Translations under genes and position numbers: made by a program
From: Nocardiopsis flavescens
GTDB lineage: Bacteria; Actinomycetota; Actinomycetes; Streptosporangiales; Streptosporangiaceae
NCBI RefSeq assembly: GCF_900141985.1
Contig: NZ_FQZK01000002.1
Coordinates: 248,001 to 312,000 of the forward strand
Length of the DNA stretch: 64,000 nucleotides
Reading direction: 5' to 3'
Notes under the pieces: model-generated
Databases searched by the model: none
The model's input: only the letters and a program-made list of their open reading frames with translations
What the model was told of the DNA's origin: nothing
In this document: positions 44,844 through 53,599 of the stretch, piece by piece
Layout: every line of letters begins with the position of its first letter
Numbering within the stretch: position 1 is the first letter of the stretch

Positions 44844-46085
44844 CTATCCGCCGATCTTCTCGGCGATCGTTTCGTGGGTGCTCTCCATGGTCTCGCGCAC
44901 GTCGGCCCCACCGATGATCGCCGCCTCGGCCTTGCCGAGCGGCTCCCAGGTCTCGCCCATCTCGGGGATGGACGGCATGGGCATGCCCTCGGCGCCGGCC
45001 TCGGCGACGGCGGCGATGTTGGGGTCGTCGGCGGAGACCTGCTCCAGGGCCTCCAGCTGGACCGGGGTGCGCGGGTCGGACCCGTAGAGGCCGAGGATGA
45101 ACTCGGGGTCGGTCACGTGGTTGGCCAGGAACTCCTGGGCCAGGGCGCTGTTGGCGCTGCCCTCGGTGACGAAGAAGGCCTGGTAGCCGATGTAGGGGCG
45201 GGCCGGGCCCTCGCCCTCGAAGCCCGGGATCGGGCTGATGGCGTACTCCAGGTCGGCGGCGTCGGCGTCGCCGATGTTCCACGGGCCGGCGATGAAGAAC
45301 GGGGCCTCGCCGTCGAAGAACAGGGCGGCGTCGTTCTGGGTGTCGATGGAGCGGCGCAGCACGCCCTGGCCGGACTCGCCGTACTCGGCGATCCGCTCCA
45401 TGGCGGCGATGGACGCGTCGCTGTCCAGGCCCAGGTCGGCCGGGTCCCAGTTGCCCTCGTCGTCCTGGCCGAAGAGGTAGCCGCCGGCGGAGGTGAACAG
45501 GGCGTTCATCCGGTAGGGGTCGCCCTCCTGGCCCACGGCCATGGACAGCACCTCGCTGGTCTCGCCGTCGTCCTTCAGGGCGGTGCCCGTCTCGACGAGG
45601 TCCTCGAAGGTCTCCGGGGCCTCCGGAGCCAGCGCGGTGTTGCGCATGAGGAAGATGTTCTCCTGCGAGTACGGCACGCCGAAGAGCTGACCGTCGTAGG
45701 TGAGCGCCTGCACCGAGGTCTCGTCGAGCGTCTCGGCGCGGTTCTCGGGGAGCTCGACGGGCTGCACGGCGCCGTTGCGGACCAGGTTGCCGGTCCAGTC
45801 GTGGGCGCCGATGAAGACGTCGGGGGCGTTCCCGGCCTGGTGGGCGTTGAGCAGGTCGCCCTGGATGTCGCCGAAGGCGAGCTGCTGCACGTCGACCTTG
45901 ACGCCGTTGGTGTCGGCGAAGTTCTGCGCGGCGGCCTCGATGGCCGCGGCCCGCTCGGGGTCGGACCAGATGACGAGGGTGGTGTCGGCGGACTCCTGGG
46001 CGTCCTCGCCGCCGCCTCCGCAGGCGGTCGCCATCAGGGCGGTCGCGGCGAGGGCCGCGACAGCCGGTGCGCTGCGCAATCTCAT
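44844..46085 (-). CDS. malE: Maltose-type substrate-binding lipoprotein MalE
   Basis: A 413-residue lipid-anchored sugar-binding protein. The signal peptide MRLRSAPAVAALAATALMATAC ends in a lipobox with Cys22. The mature part starts TTLVIWSDPERAAAIEAAAQNFA and contains DVFIGAHDWTGNLV, FFDGEAPFFIAGPWNI and PYIGYQAFFV, typical of maltodextrin-binding proteins. ATG at 46085 follows AAGGAAG. It is first in malE-F-G, with two CTTGCAG-like motifs in its control region. Confidence 0.95.
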   Translation of the reverse strand: MRLRSAPAVAALAATALMATACGGGGEDAQESADTTLVIWSDPERAAAIEAAAQNFADTNGVKVDVQQLAFGDIQGDLLNAHQAGNAPDVFIGAHDWTGNLVRNGAVQPVELPENRAETLDETSVQALTYDGQLFGVPYSQENIFLMRNTALAPEAPETFEDLVETGTALKDDGETSEVLSMAVGQEGDPYRMNALFTSAGGYLFGQDDEGNWDPADLGLDSDASIAAMERIAEYGESGQGVLRRSIDTQNDAALFFDGEAPFFIAGPWNIGDADAADLEYAISPIPGFEGEGPARPYIGYQAFFVTEGSANSALAQEFLANHVTDPEFILGLYGSDPRTPVQLEALEQVSADDPNIAAVAEAGAEGMPMPSIPEMGETWEPLGKAEAAIIGGADVRETMESTHETIAEKIGG

Positions 46086-46190
46086 GGTGTCTTCCTTCCG
46101 GGAGGACGGACTGAGGAGGTCGTGCGTGCGGTCCGCCGGGGGTCCCGGAGCCTGCCGCCGCCCTGCATGGTGATGTGACGTTAGCAATAA

Positions 46191-46217
46191 CTTGCAGGCT
46201 TTGAAAGACTTTGCAGG
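46191..46217. promoter_or_regulatory. Probable MalR operator in the malE promoter
   Basis: CTTGCAG at 46191-46197 and TTTGCAG at 46210-46216 are direct repeats 19 nt apart, within the presumed malE promoter. Repeats of CTTGCAG are the known MalR operator motif of Streptomyces malE. The same core recurs upstream of the LacI gene (48126-48141). Confidence 0.75.
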
Positions 46218-46420
46218 CGCTCGGGATAAAGATGTGGAAACACCATGGAAACGGAGGTGTGACCCGATCCCGTGCGTCGCCACGGCGTCACTCCCGGGTG
46301 ATGATATCTGTGACCGTCCACCATTTGGTCACACCATTGCCGGCCCGGTCGCAAGAACCCCGCGCAACCCCGGCCCCCCTTGCCGCAACCGCCCGGAGGG
46401 ACCCGAAACGCCCCCGGACA

Positions 46421-46459
46421 CGGCGACGGCCGGGCGCCCAGGACACCCGGCCGTCGCCG
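46421..46459 (-). terminator. Alpha-glucosidase gene terminator
   Basis: Arms CGGCGACGGCCGGG (46421-46434) and its exact complement (46446-46459) form a 14-bp stem with an 11-nt loop, 40 nt past the stop at 46499. Confidence 0.7.
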
Positions 46460-46498
46460 GGGCGGCGCCGGCGCACCGCCGGCACCGCCCCGCCCCGC

Positions 46499-48100
46499 TC
46501 ACACGCGCAGCCACACCGCCGTCTCGCCGGGCAGGGACAGCACGCCCTGCTCCGGTGCCGCCACCGGGCCGCTGGACAGCAGCACCTCTCCGCCCGTGGC
46601 GACCTCCGCCGGCTCCGCGCCGAGGTTGACGGCCACCCGCACACCCGGCTCGCGCTCGAAGAACAGCACGTCCCCGGGGGCGTCCAGCCAGGACATCGCC
46701 CCGTCGCCGAGCGCGTCCAGCCCGCGGCGCAGCCCCAGCGCCCGGGTGTACAGCTCCAGGGTGGAGCCCTCCACCCCGCGCTGGGCGTCGCGCGCCAGCG
46801 CGCCCCAGCCCTGCGGCACCGGCAGCCACGGCTCCGAACCCGCGGGTCCGAACCCGAACGGCGCCTCGCCCGCCTCCCACGGCAGCGGCACCCGGCAGCC
46901 GTCGCGGCCCCGCTCGGTGCGGCCCGACCGCTCCCAGGTCGGGTCCTGGAGCGCGTCCTCCGGCAGGTCGGTGACCTCCGGCAGGCCCAGTTCCTCGCCC
47001 TGGTACAGGTACACCGACCCGGGCAGCGCCAGCATCAGCAGCGTGGCCGCCCGCGCCCGGCGCAGCCCCTGCTCACCGCCGCCGAACCGGGTGACGTGGC
47101 GGGTCACGTCGTGGTTGGACAGCACCCACGTGGTGGTCGCCCCCACCGCCCCGTTGGCCGCCAGCGAGCCGTCGATCACCTCGCGCAGCCGCGCCGCGTC
47201 CCAGGGGGCGGTCAGGTACTCGAAGTTGAACGCCTGGTGCAGCTCGTCGGGGCGCAGGTACCGCGCGATCCGGTCGGCGTCCTCCACCCACGCCTCGGCG
47301 ACCATCGTGCGCTCGCCCGGGTAGGACGCGGCGATCGCCGACCAGCGCCGGTAGATGTCGTGCACGCCGTCCTGGTCGAAGTACGGCAGCGACGTACTGC
47401 CGTCGAGCAGGTCCGCCTTGGCGCCCTCGGCGATGTCGGGCAGCGCCGGGTCCTTGACCATGCCGTGCGCGACGTCGATGCGGAACCCGTCCACGCCCCG
47501 GTCCAGCCAGAAGCGCAGCACGTCGTCGAACTCGTCGTGCACCTCCTGGTCCGTCCAGTCCAGGTCGGGCTGCTCGGGGTCGAACAGGTGCAGGTACCAC
47601 TGCTCGGGGGTGCCGTCCGGGCGCTTGAGCCGGGTCCAGGCCGCCCCGCCGAAGATCGACTTCCAGTTGTTGGGCGGCTGCTCCCCGTCGGGGCCCCTGC
47701 CGTCCCGGAAGATGTACCGCGAGCGCGCGGGGTCGCCGGGGCCGGCGGCCACGGCCTCCCGGAACCAGCGGTGCGCGGAGGACGTGTGGTTGGGGACCAC
47801 GTCGATGATCACACGGATTCCCAGTCCGTGGGCGGCCTCCAGCAGGGCGTCGAAGTCGGCCAGGGTGCCGAAGCGCGGGTCGACGTCGCGGTAGTCCGCC
47901 ACGTCGTAGCCCCCGTCGGCCAGCGGGGACACGTAGAAGGGGGTCAGCCAGATCGCGTCCACGCCCAGCTCGGACAGGTGCGGCAGGCGCTCGCGGATGC
48001 CGGCGAGGTCGCCCTCGCCGTCCCCGTTGGAGTCGGCGAAGCTGCGCACGTAGATCTGGTAGATGGCCGCGTCGCGCCACCAGTGCGACTCAAGGGTCAT
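46499..48100 (-). CDS. aglA: Alpha-glucosidase, GH13 family
   Basis: A 533-residue cytoplasmic enzyme that hydrolyses alpha-glucosidic bonds in imported maltose or maltodextrins. GH13 catalytic residues are Asp209 (GFRIDVAHG, nucleophile), Glu269 (VAEAWV, acid/base) and Asp331 (LSNHDVTRH). The usual opening WWRDAAIYQIYVRSFADSNGDGEGDLAGI is of the oligo-1,6-glucosidase/alpha-glucosidase subfamily, and there is no signal peptide. A GCAAG-TT-CTTGC operator lies just upstream, shared with the divergent LacI regulator. The symbol aglA follows Streptomyces usage. Confidence 0.94.
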   Translation of the reverse strand: MTLESHWWRDAAIYQIYVRSFADSNGDGEGDLAGIRERLPHLSELGVDAIWLTPFYVSPLADGGYDVADYRDVDPRFGTLADFDALLEAAHGLGIRVIIDVVPNHTSSAHRWFREAVAAGPGDPARSRYIFRDGRGPDGEQPPNNWKSIFGGAAWTRLKRPDGTPEQWYLHLFDPEQPDLDWTDQEVHDEFDDVLRFWLDRGVDGFRIDVAHGMVKDPALPDIAEGAKADLLDGSTSLPYFDQDGVHDIYRRWSAIAASYPGERTMVAEAWVEDADRIARYLRPDELHQAFNFEYLTAPWDAARLREVIDGSLAANGAVGATTTWVLSNHDVTRHVTRFGGGEQGLRRARAATLLMLALPGSVYLYQGEELGLPEVTDLPEDALQDPTWERSGRTERGRDGCRVPLPWEAGEAPFGFGPAGSEPWLPVPQGWGALARDAQRGVEGSTLELYTRALGLRRGLDALGDGAMSWLDAPGDVLFFEREPGVRVAVNLGAEPAEVATGGEVLLSSGPVAAPEQGVLSLPGETAVWLRV

Positions 48101-48125
48101 CGTGGGGGTCCTTCCCGGTCGGTGG

Positions 48126-48141
48126 CTGCAAGTTCTTGCGC
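48126..48141. promoter_or_regulatory. Probable MalR operator between aglA and the LacI gene
   Basis: CTGCAAG (48126-48132) and CTTGCGC (48135-48141) flank TT, making a perfect GCAAG-TT-CTTGC palindrome. It lies 26 nt upstream of the alpha-glucosidase start and 55 nt upstream of the regulator start. The half-site matches those at the malE promoter. Confidence 0.78.
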
Positions 48142-48195
48142 AAGGTTACCGCCAACTTTCAACCATGTGACGGCCATCTCGACTAGAGTTGCGCC

Positions 48196-49257
48196 ATGGG
48201 TCCACGACTTGCCGACATCGCGCGGCACGCAGGTGTCAGCGAGGCGACGGTCTCGCGGGTGCTCAACGACAAGCCCGGCGTTGGCAGCGAAACCCGTAAG
48301 GCCGTCCTGACCGCGCTGGACGTCCTCGGCTACGAACGCCCCGCCCGGCTGCGCCAGCGCTCCGCCGGCCTCGTGGGCATGGTCATCCCGGAGCTGGACA
48401 ACCCCGTCTTCCCGATGTTCGCCCAGGCGGCGGAGGGGGCGCTCGCCCAGCGCGGCTACACACCCGTCCTGTGCACGCAGACCCCCGGCGGGATAACGGA
48501 GGACGAGTACGTCGAGCTGCTCCTGGAGCGCAACGTCTCGGGCATCCTCTTCGTCTCGGGCAAGCACGCCGACACCACCGCCTCCCACGAGCGCTACCGC
48601 TCCCTCGTCTCCCGGCGGCTGCCCATCGTCCTGGTCAACGGGTTCGCCCCGGAGATCCCGGCGGCGTTCATCTCCTGCGACGACCGCGAGGCCGGGCGCC
48701 TGGCCGTCGACCACCTGGTCGCCCTGGGCCACACCCGCATCGGCTTCACCAGCGGGCCCGAGCGCTACGTCCCCGTCCGCCGCAAGCTGGAGGGCTACCA
48801 CGCGGCCCTGCGCGACCACGGCCTCGACGGCGACGACCTGGTCGAGCTGTCGCTGTTCGGCGTCGAGGGCGGCCACGCCGCCGCCAACCGGCTCATCGAC
48901 CGCGGCGTCACCGCCATGGTCTGCGGCTCCGACATGATGGCCCTGGGCGCCATCCGGGCGGCCCGCCAGCGCGGCCTGCGCGTCCCCGGCGACTTCTCCG
49001 TGGTGGGCTACGACGACTCCCAGCTCATCGCCTTCACCGACCCGCCCCTGACCACCGTGCGCCAGCCGGTGCACGCCATGGCGCTGGCCGCCGCCCGCGC
49101 CCTGTGCGACGAGATCGCCGGACACCCCGTCTCGCACACCGAGTTCGTGTTCGGCCCCGAGCTGGTCGTGCGCGGCTCCACCGGGATCGCCCCCGGACTC
49201 GGCGCCGGCGCGGCCCGGACCCCCGACGGCGCCGCCGTCCAGGGCTCCGCGCTCTGA
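48196..49257 (+). CDS. malR: LacI family transcriptional regulator (MalR-like)
   Basis: A 353-residue repressor with an N-terminal LacI helix-turn-helix (RLADIARHAGVSEATVSRVLN, residues 4-24), the hinge helix, and a periplasmic-binding-like effector domain (GLVGMVIPELDNPVFPMFAQ; GFTSGPERYVPVRRKLEGYHAAL; GDFSVVGYDDS). It is divergent from the alpha-glucosidase gene and about 2 kb from malEFG, both carrying its likely operator, so it should release them when maltose or a derivative is present. Confidence 0.92.
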   Translation: MGPRLADIARHAGVSEATVSRVLNDKPGVGSETRKAVLTALDVLGYERPARLRQRSAGLVGMVIPELDNPVFPMFAQAAEGALAQRGYTPVLCTQTPGGITEDEYVELLLERNVSGILFVSGKHADTTASHERYRSLVSRRLPIVLVNGFAPEIPAAFISCDDREAGRLAVDHLVALGHTRIGFTSGPERYVPVRRKLEGYHAALRDHGLDGDDLVELSLFGVEGGHAAANRLIDRGVTAMVCGSDMMALGAIRAARQRGLRVPGDFSVVGYDDSQLIAFTDPPLTTVRQPVHAMALAAARALCDEIAGHPVSHTEFVFGPELVVRGSTGIAPGLGAGAARTPDGAAVQGSAL

Positions 49258-49296
49258 CACCCGGCCCCGCGCCCCGCGGTGCCCGCACGGGAAAGA

Positions 49297-49321
49297 CCCC
49301 TCCCCGGGCGGTGGGGAGGGG
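49297..49321. terminator. Bidirectional terminator after malR
   Basis: CCCCTCCCC (49297-49305) pairs with GGGGAGGGG (49313-49321) over 7 nt, between the convergent malR stop (49257) and the DoxX-like stop (49352). Confidence 0.7.
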
Positions 49322-49351
49322 CCCGTTCGGGGCGGCCCGGGCGGGCCGCGG

Positions 49352-49894
49352 TCAGCGCAGCACGGGGAACCGCCGGACCAGCGCGGTGGCGCCCCACCAC
49401 CGGCCCAGCCCCAGCGTGTCCGCCGACCGGACCAGCGCCAGCCCGACCAGGACCAGGGCCAGCACGATGTGGTCGTCCATGAACGGGTTGTTGGCCGGCG
49501 GCAGCACCGCCGCCCACATCAGCACCAGCAGCAGCGCGCCGCAGGCCGCGGCCACCCGCTCGCCCACGCCCAGCAGCAGCGCCGCGCCGATCGCGCCCAG
49601 GCCCGCCATGAACAGGACGTCGGCCCACACCGCGCCCGCCATGGAGGCGAACACCCCGGAGAGCGGGCCGCTGACGGCGTTGCCCAGGAAGCCCGCCGTG
49701 GGGCTGCCCCCGGCGATCCATGCGCCCTCCGCGGGGGTCGAGAACCCCAGGCCGAGGAGCTTGTCGACGAAGGCCCACAGAAAGGTCCAGCCGATCGCCA
49801 GCCGGGCCAGCGCGAACACGTACCGGGCCGCGGGGGAGCCGATGGGGGACGTGTCGTTCTCGGATGCGGTACGGGACAGGGTTGCGTCGGACAT
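49352..49894 (-). CDS. DoxX-like membrane protein
   Basis: A 180-residue integral membrane protein with four hydrophobic segments: FALARLAIGWTFLWAFVDKL, AVWADVLFMAGLGAIGAALLLGV, AAACGALLLVLMWAAVL and IVLALVLVGLALV. The first helix phrase RLAIGWTFLWAFVDKLLGLGFSTP is typical of DoxX/thiosulfate:quinone oxidoreductase-type proteins. ATG at 49894 follows AAAGGA. It is divergent from hemW. The function, possibly respiratory or redox, is uncertain. Confidence 0.8.
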   Translation of the reverse strand: MSDATLSRTASENDTSPIGSPAARYVFALARLAIGWTFLWAFVDKLLGLGFSTPAEGAWIAGGSPTAGFLGNAVSGPLSGVFASMAGAVWADVLFMAGLGAIGAALLLGVGERVAAACGALLLVLMWAAVLPPANNPFMDDHIVLALVLVGLALVRSADTLGLGRWWGATALVRRFPVLR

Positions 49895-50153
49895 CGTGTG
49901 TCCTTTCACCGGGGGCCGGTCGTGCTCGGGTCTTCGTTGCCTCTGCACCACCCAGACAACCCCCTGCGCCCGGCCGTGCCGAGGGTCCCCCGTACCGTGC
50001 CCGCGGCCGTCCGCCCCCCCGCGGCCCGGGACCTTCGGCCGGCCCCCGGGCCCCGGCCCCGGGCGGCGGTCCCGGCCGCGCCCCGCGTGAGCGGGATCTC
50101 CCGCCCCGGACGGCGCGGACCGGGCACACCGGCGTGTCGGTGACACTGGGTAC

Positions 50154-51386
50154 ATGCCTTCCGTTGCCCTCGACGGCGAACCCGTACCGCGCACCGGCGA
50201 CCTGCCGGAGGCCTCCCTCGCCGAACTCGGCGACCGGCCGCTCGGGTTCTACGTCCACGTGCCCTTCTGCGTCACCCGCTGCGGCTACTGCGACTTCAAC
50301 ACCTACACCGCGCAGGAGCTCGTCTCCCGCGACGGAACGGCCGTCGCCTCCCGTGACACCTACGCCGACCAGGCCATCGCCGAGATCGCCCTCGCCGACC
50401 GGGTCCTGCGGGGCGGGCGCCCGCCGGTGAGCACCGTGTTCGTCGGCGGCGGCACGCCCACCCTGCTGCCCGCCGAGGACCTGGGCCGCATCCTCGCCGC
50501 CATCGCCGACCGGTTCGGCCTCGAACCCGGCGCGGAGGTCACCACCGAGGCCAACCCCGAGACCGTCACCCCCGCCTACCTCGCGCGCCTGCGCGAGGCC
50601 GGGTTCACCCGGGTGTCCTTCGGCATGCAGAGCGCCCGCGCCCACGTCCTGCGCGTCCTGGAGCGCGGCCACACCCCCGGCCGCCCCGAGCAGTGCGTCG
50701 CCTGGGCCCGGGAGGCCGGGTTCGAGCACGTCAACCTCGACCTCATCTACGGCACGCCGGGGGAGGGGGACGATGACTGGAGGGCCTCGCTGGACGCCGC
50801 CGTGGCCGCCGGCCCCGACCACGTCTCCGCCTACTCCCTCATCGTGGAGGAGGGCACCCGCCTGGCCGCCCGGGTGCGCCGCGGCGAGCTGGCCGAGCCC
50901 GACGACGACACCATGGCCGACCGCTACCTGACGGCCGACACGGTGCTCGGCGCGGCCGGGTTCACGCCGTACGAGGTGTCCAACTGGGCGCGCACGCCCC
51001 AGGGGCGCAGCAGGCACAACATGCTCTACTGGACCGGTGCCCACTGGTGGGGCGTCGGGCCCGGCGCGCACGGCCACGTCGGCGGCACCCGCTGGTGGAA
51101 CGTCAAGCACCCGGCCGCCTACGCCTCCCGCCTGGCCGAGGACTCCAGCCCCGCGCAGGCCCGCGAGGTGCTCACCGACGGGGAGCGCCGCTTCGAGCGG
51201 GTGCTGCTGGAGCTGCGGGTCGAACAGGGCTGTCCCCTGGACCTGCTCGAACCCGCTGGCCGGGAGGCCGCCGCCCGCGCCGTCGCCGACGGCCTGCTGG
51301 ACGCGGACGCCCACCGCGCGGGCCGTGCCGTGCTCACCCGCCGGGGGCGGCTGCTCGCCGACGCCGTGGTCCGCGACCTCACCTGA
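50154..51386 (+). CDS. hemW: Radical SAM protein HemW (heme chaperone, HemN-like)
   Basis: A 410-residue radical-SAM protein thought to bind heme and deliver it to respiratory enzymes; often misnamed coproporphyrinogen III oxidase. CxxxCxxC is Cys39/43/46 in PFCVTRCGYCDF, and the Phe-rich site after it (DFNTY) distinguishes HemW from HemN, which has a fourth Cys. Further motifs are VFVGGGTPTLL and SFGMQSARAHVL. The ATG at 50154 starts a normal-length protein. It is the actinobacterial neighbour of lepA and hrcA, here separated from lepA by the maltose cassette. Confidence 0.94.
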   Translation: MPSVALDGEPVPRTGDLPEASLAELGDRPLGFYVHVPFCVTRCGYCDFNTYTAQELVSRDGTAVASRDTYADQAIAEIALADRVLRGGRPPVSTVFVGGGTPTLLPAEDLGRILAAIADRFGLEPGAEVTTEANPETVTPAYLARLREAGFTRVSFGMQSARAHVLRVLERGHTPGRPEQCVAWAREAGFEHVNLDLIYGTPGEGDDDWRASLDAAVAAGPDHVSAYSLIVEEGTRLAARVRRGELAEPDDDTMADRYLTADTVLGAAGFTPYEVSNWARTPQGRSRHNMLYWTGAHWWGVGPGAHGHVGGTRWWNVKHPAAYASRLAEDSSPAQAREVLTDGERRFERVLLELRVEQGCPLDLLEPAGREAAARAVADGLLDADAHRAGRAVLTRRGRLLADAVVRDLT

Positions 51387-51407
51387 CCGCGCGCGCCCCC
51401 GCGCACG

Positions 51408-51442
51408 GCGAGGGGCCCGGTCCGCGGGACCGGGCCCCTCGC
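51408..51442. terminator. Bidirectional terminator after hemW
   Basis: Two perfect 16-nt arms (51408-51423 and 51427-51442, GCGAGGGGCCCGGTCC and complement) with a 3-nt loop, between the hemW stop (51386) and the convergent DUF4870 stop (51462). Confidence 0.78.
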
Positions 51443-51461
51443 GGCGTCCGCGGGCCGGGTG

Positions 51462-52229
51462 CTACTTGACCCAGGAGACGTTGAACGGGTAGCGGTACCA
51501 CTCGCCCTTGTTGGCGGCCACGCCGCCCAGGATGCCGAAGACGACCGAGGCGACCCAGCACACGAACCCGAGGATCCCGCCGATGACGATGATGCTGAGG
51601 ATGCTCGACACCACGTAGCCGATGAGGATCAGCAGCTGGAAGTTGAGCGCCTGGGCGGACTGGTCGCGGATGAAGGGCGACTCGTCGCGCTTGATCAGGT
51701 AGATGATCAGCGGAACGAGGAAGCCCAGGATGCCGCCGCCCAGGTGGGCGAAGAGCGCCATCTGCCGCTCGTCCCCCGAGGGCGGCGCCCCCGTCGCCGA
51801 GCCCGGCTGCGGACCGTAGCCGCCCGGCTGCGGGCCATAGCCGCCCTGCTGGTACCCGGCCGCCTGGTAGCCGCCGGTCTGGTCCTGGTAGCCGCCCGGG
51901 GGCGGGTAGCCGCCGGGGGCGCCGGGCGGCGGGTAGCCCCCCGAGGGGTCCTGGTACCCGGGCGGCGGGTAGCCGCCGGAGGGGTTCTGCCGGCCGGGGG
52001 CCGGGTATCCGCCGGACTGGTCCTGGTACCCGGGCGGGGGGTAGCCCCCCGAGGGGTCCTGGTGCCCGGGGGCCGGGTACCCGCCGGAGTGCCCCTGCTG
52101 GCCGGGGGCCGGGTATCCGCCGTACGGGTCGTGCTGCCCGGGAGCGGGGTGGCCGCCCGACTGGCCCTGGCCGCCCTGCTGCGGGTTCTGGCCGTACGGA
52201 TCGTCCGGTGGAGTATTGGGATAGGACAT
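51462..52229 (-). CDS. DUF4870 membrane protein with Gly/Tyr/Pro repeat N-terminus
   Basis: A 255-residue protein. Residues ~1-145 are low complexity, built from about 8 copies of a 12-residue unit (SGGYPxPGxQDP). Residues ~155-255 form a DUF4870 domain with [42 protein letters not shown] and a final [21 protein letters not shown], i.e. three membrane helices. The ending YRYPFN is shared with the neighbouring paralogue. The function is unknown. ATG at 52229; the upstream paralogue is 42 nt away, so the two may be cotranscribed. Confidence 0.88.
   Translation of the reverse strand: MSYPNTPPDDPYGQNPQQGGQGQSGGHPAPGQHDPYGGYPAPGQQGHSGGYPAPGHQDPSGGYPPPGYQDQSGGYPAPGRQNPSGGYPPPGYQDPSGGYPPPGAPGGYPPPGGYQDQTGGYQAAGYQQGGYGPQPGGYGPQPGSATGAPPSGDERQMALFAHLGGGILGFLVPLIIYLIKRDESPFIRDQSAQALNFQLLILIGYVVSSILSIIVIGGILGFVCWVASVVFGILGGVAANKGEWYRYPFNVSWVK
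51801..52157 (-). repeat. Coding minisatellite (12-residue units) in the DUF4870 gene
   Basis: About eight imperfect 36-nt units encode GGYPxPGxQ(D/N)xS. Adjacent copies such as those at residues 48-59, 60-71, 72-83 and 84-95 are nearly identical. Confidence 0.8.
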
Positions 52230-52271
52230 GTCGGGTTCCTTAGGGAAGGGTGCGTTCGTACGTGCGGTGGT

Positions 52272-53486
52272 TCACTTGAGCAGACGGATGCTGACCGGGT
52301 AGCGGAACCACGCCCCCTTGTTGGCTCCGTTCGCTCCTAGGACGCCGAACACGATCGAAACGATCCAGATCAGGGCGATCAGGAGGGAACCGATCCACGA
52401 CAGGCTCGGGAAGAAGATACCCAGCCCGATGAAGACCACCCCGGCGAAGATGTACGGGATCAGCAGGGTGATCTGGAAGTTCGCCGCCTCCGAGGCGTGG
52501 TGGCGCACGTACGGCGAGGTGTTCCGCTTGGCGAAGTAGATCGCCAGCGGGGGGATCCAGCCCAGGCAGGCGACGATGAAGCCGGACAGGTGGGCGAGCA
52601 TCGCCACCAGGACGTCGTTGTCGCCGTTCCCAACCGGCGCGCCGGGCTGCGCGTACTGCTGCTGCGCCTGCGGCGGACCCTGTGGGACGCCGTACTGGGG
52701 CTGCTGGGGCTGTCCGTACTGCGGCTGCCCCTGCGGGGGCTGCTGGCCCTGCGGCTGGACGCCGTACGGCGCCTGCTGCGCCTGCTGGCCGTAGGGCGGG
52801 GCTCCGGGCGCCGGCGCGAAGCCGGGCTGGCCCTGGCCGTACTGGGGCTGCTGCGGCTGCACGGGGGGCTGCTCGCCGTACTGGGGCTGCTGGGGCTGTC
52901 CGTACTGCGGCTGCCCCTGCGGGGCGCCGTACTGCTGCTGTCCGTAGGCCTGGTGTGCTCCGGAGGGCGGTTGCGCCTGTCCGTAGGCGGGTTGCCCGTA
53001 GGACGGCTGGGCGCCGGAGGGCGGCTGCGCCTGTCCGTAGGCCTGCTGCTCGTAGCCCGGCTGCCCGCCCGACGGCGGCTGCGCCTGCTCGTGGCCCGGC
53101 TGTTCGCCGTACTGCTGCTGTCCGTGGGCGGGCTGTGCGCCGGAGGGCGGCTGCGCCTGTCCGTAGGCGGGCTGTCCGTAGGCCTGCTGGCCGCCGGAGG
53201 GCGGCTGCGCCTGTCCGTGGGCCTGCTGCTCGTAGCCCGGCTGGGCGCCGGACGGCTGTGCGTAGGCCTGCTCGTGGCCCGGCTGTTCGCCGTACTGCTG
53301 CTGTGCGTAGGCCTGTTGTGCGCCGGAGGGCGGCTGCGCCTGCCCGTACTCCGGGGAGTAGGGGGACGGGGCCTGCGGCTGCTGCTGCTCCCCGTACCGT
53401 GCCTGTTCGTGGCCCTGCTGCTCGCCGGACCGGTATCCCTGGTCCGGGTCTTCCGGGGACGGGGGGTTCGTCGGGGTCTCGCTCAT
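52272..53486 (-). CDS. DUF4870 membrane protein with very long Gln/Pro/Tyr-rich N-terminus
   Basis: A 404-residue paralogue of the next gene. Residues ~1-285 are low-complexity, made of repeats such as [20 protein letters not shown] and [12 protein letters not shown]. Residues ~290-404 are the DUF4870 domain ([77 protein letters not shown]). The Q/P/Y/G composition is prion-like and could form condensates at the membrane; that is inference. Start ATG at 53486 after GGAAGAG. Confidence 0.87.
   Translation of the reverse strand: MSETPTNPPSPEDPDQGYRSGEQQGHEQARYGEQQQPQAPSPYSPEYGQAQPPSGAQQAYAQQQYGEQPGHEQAYAQPSGAQPGYEQQAHGQAQPPSGGQQAYGQPAYGQAQPPSGAQPAHGQQQYGEQPGHEQAQPPSGGQPGYEQQAYGQAQPPSGAQPSYGQPAYGQAQPPSGAHQAYGQQQYGAPQGQPQYGQPQQPQYGEQPPVQPQQPQYGQGQPGFAPAPGAPPYGQQAQQAPYGVQPQGQQPPQGQPQYGQPQQPQYGVPQGPPQAQQQYAQPGAPVGNGDNDVLVAMLAHLSGFIVACLGWIPPLAIYFAKRNTSPYVRHHASEAANFQITLLIPYIFAGVVFIGLGIFFPSLSWIGSLLIALIWIVSIVFGVLGANGANKGAWFRYPVSIRLLK
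52647..53354 (-). repeat. Coding minisatellite (Q/P/Y/G-rich) in the DUF4870 gene
   Basis: The unit (Y/H)GQAQPPSG(A/G)(Q/H) occurs at least six times and two longer blocks ([25 protein letters not shown]) are each duplicated. The complementary strand is therefore also open over ~1 kb. Confidence 0.8.
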
Positions 53487-53599
53487 GCTCTTCCTCGGCT
53501 CCGCTGATGAGGGGCGCTATCTCGTGTCCACCGGGCCGTACCGACGACCGGAGGCAGAAACCGGGCCTCGTGTCCGGTTCAAATCCTAGGCGCAGCGGG

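Larger units (their letters stand above)
46086..46498. other. malE upstream / alpha-glucosidase downstream region
   Basis: This 413-nt region holds no supported gene. From left to right it carries the malE promoter with two CTTGCAG-type motifs (46191-46217), an isolated palindrome TGTGACC-N11-GGTCACA (46309-46333) and the alpha-glucosidase terminator hairpins (46421-46459, with a weaker second stem near 46463-46492). Confidence 0.6.

Noticed and set aside
46309-46333. CRP-type site reading of the TGTGA/TCACA pair
   Set aside because: The half-sites are separated by 15 nt rather than the 6 nt required for a CRP-type site.
46211-48310. 699-residue + strand frame opposite the alpha-glucosidase gene
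   Set aside because: Val/Gly/Arg/His-rich antisense shadow of a gene with all GH13 catalytic residues.
50154-51386. Coproporphyrinogen III oxidase (HemN) as the call for hemW
   Set aside because: The cluster motif lacks the extra Cys of true HemN (Phe follows: CxxxCxxCDF), and the neighbourhood is the HemW one.
51801-53354. CRISPR array suggested by regular repeats in the DUF4870 genes
   Set aside because: Repeats are in frame, contiguous and protein-coding with no unique spacers and no cas genes.
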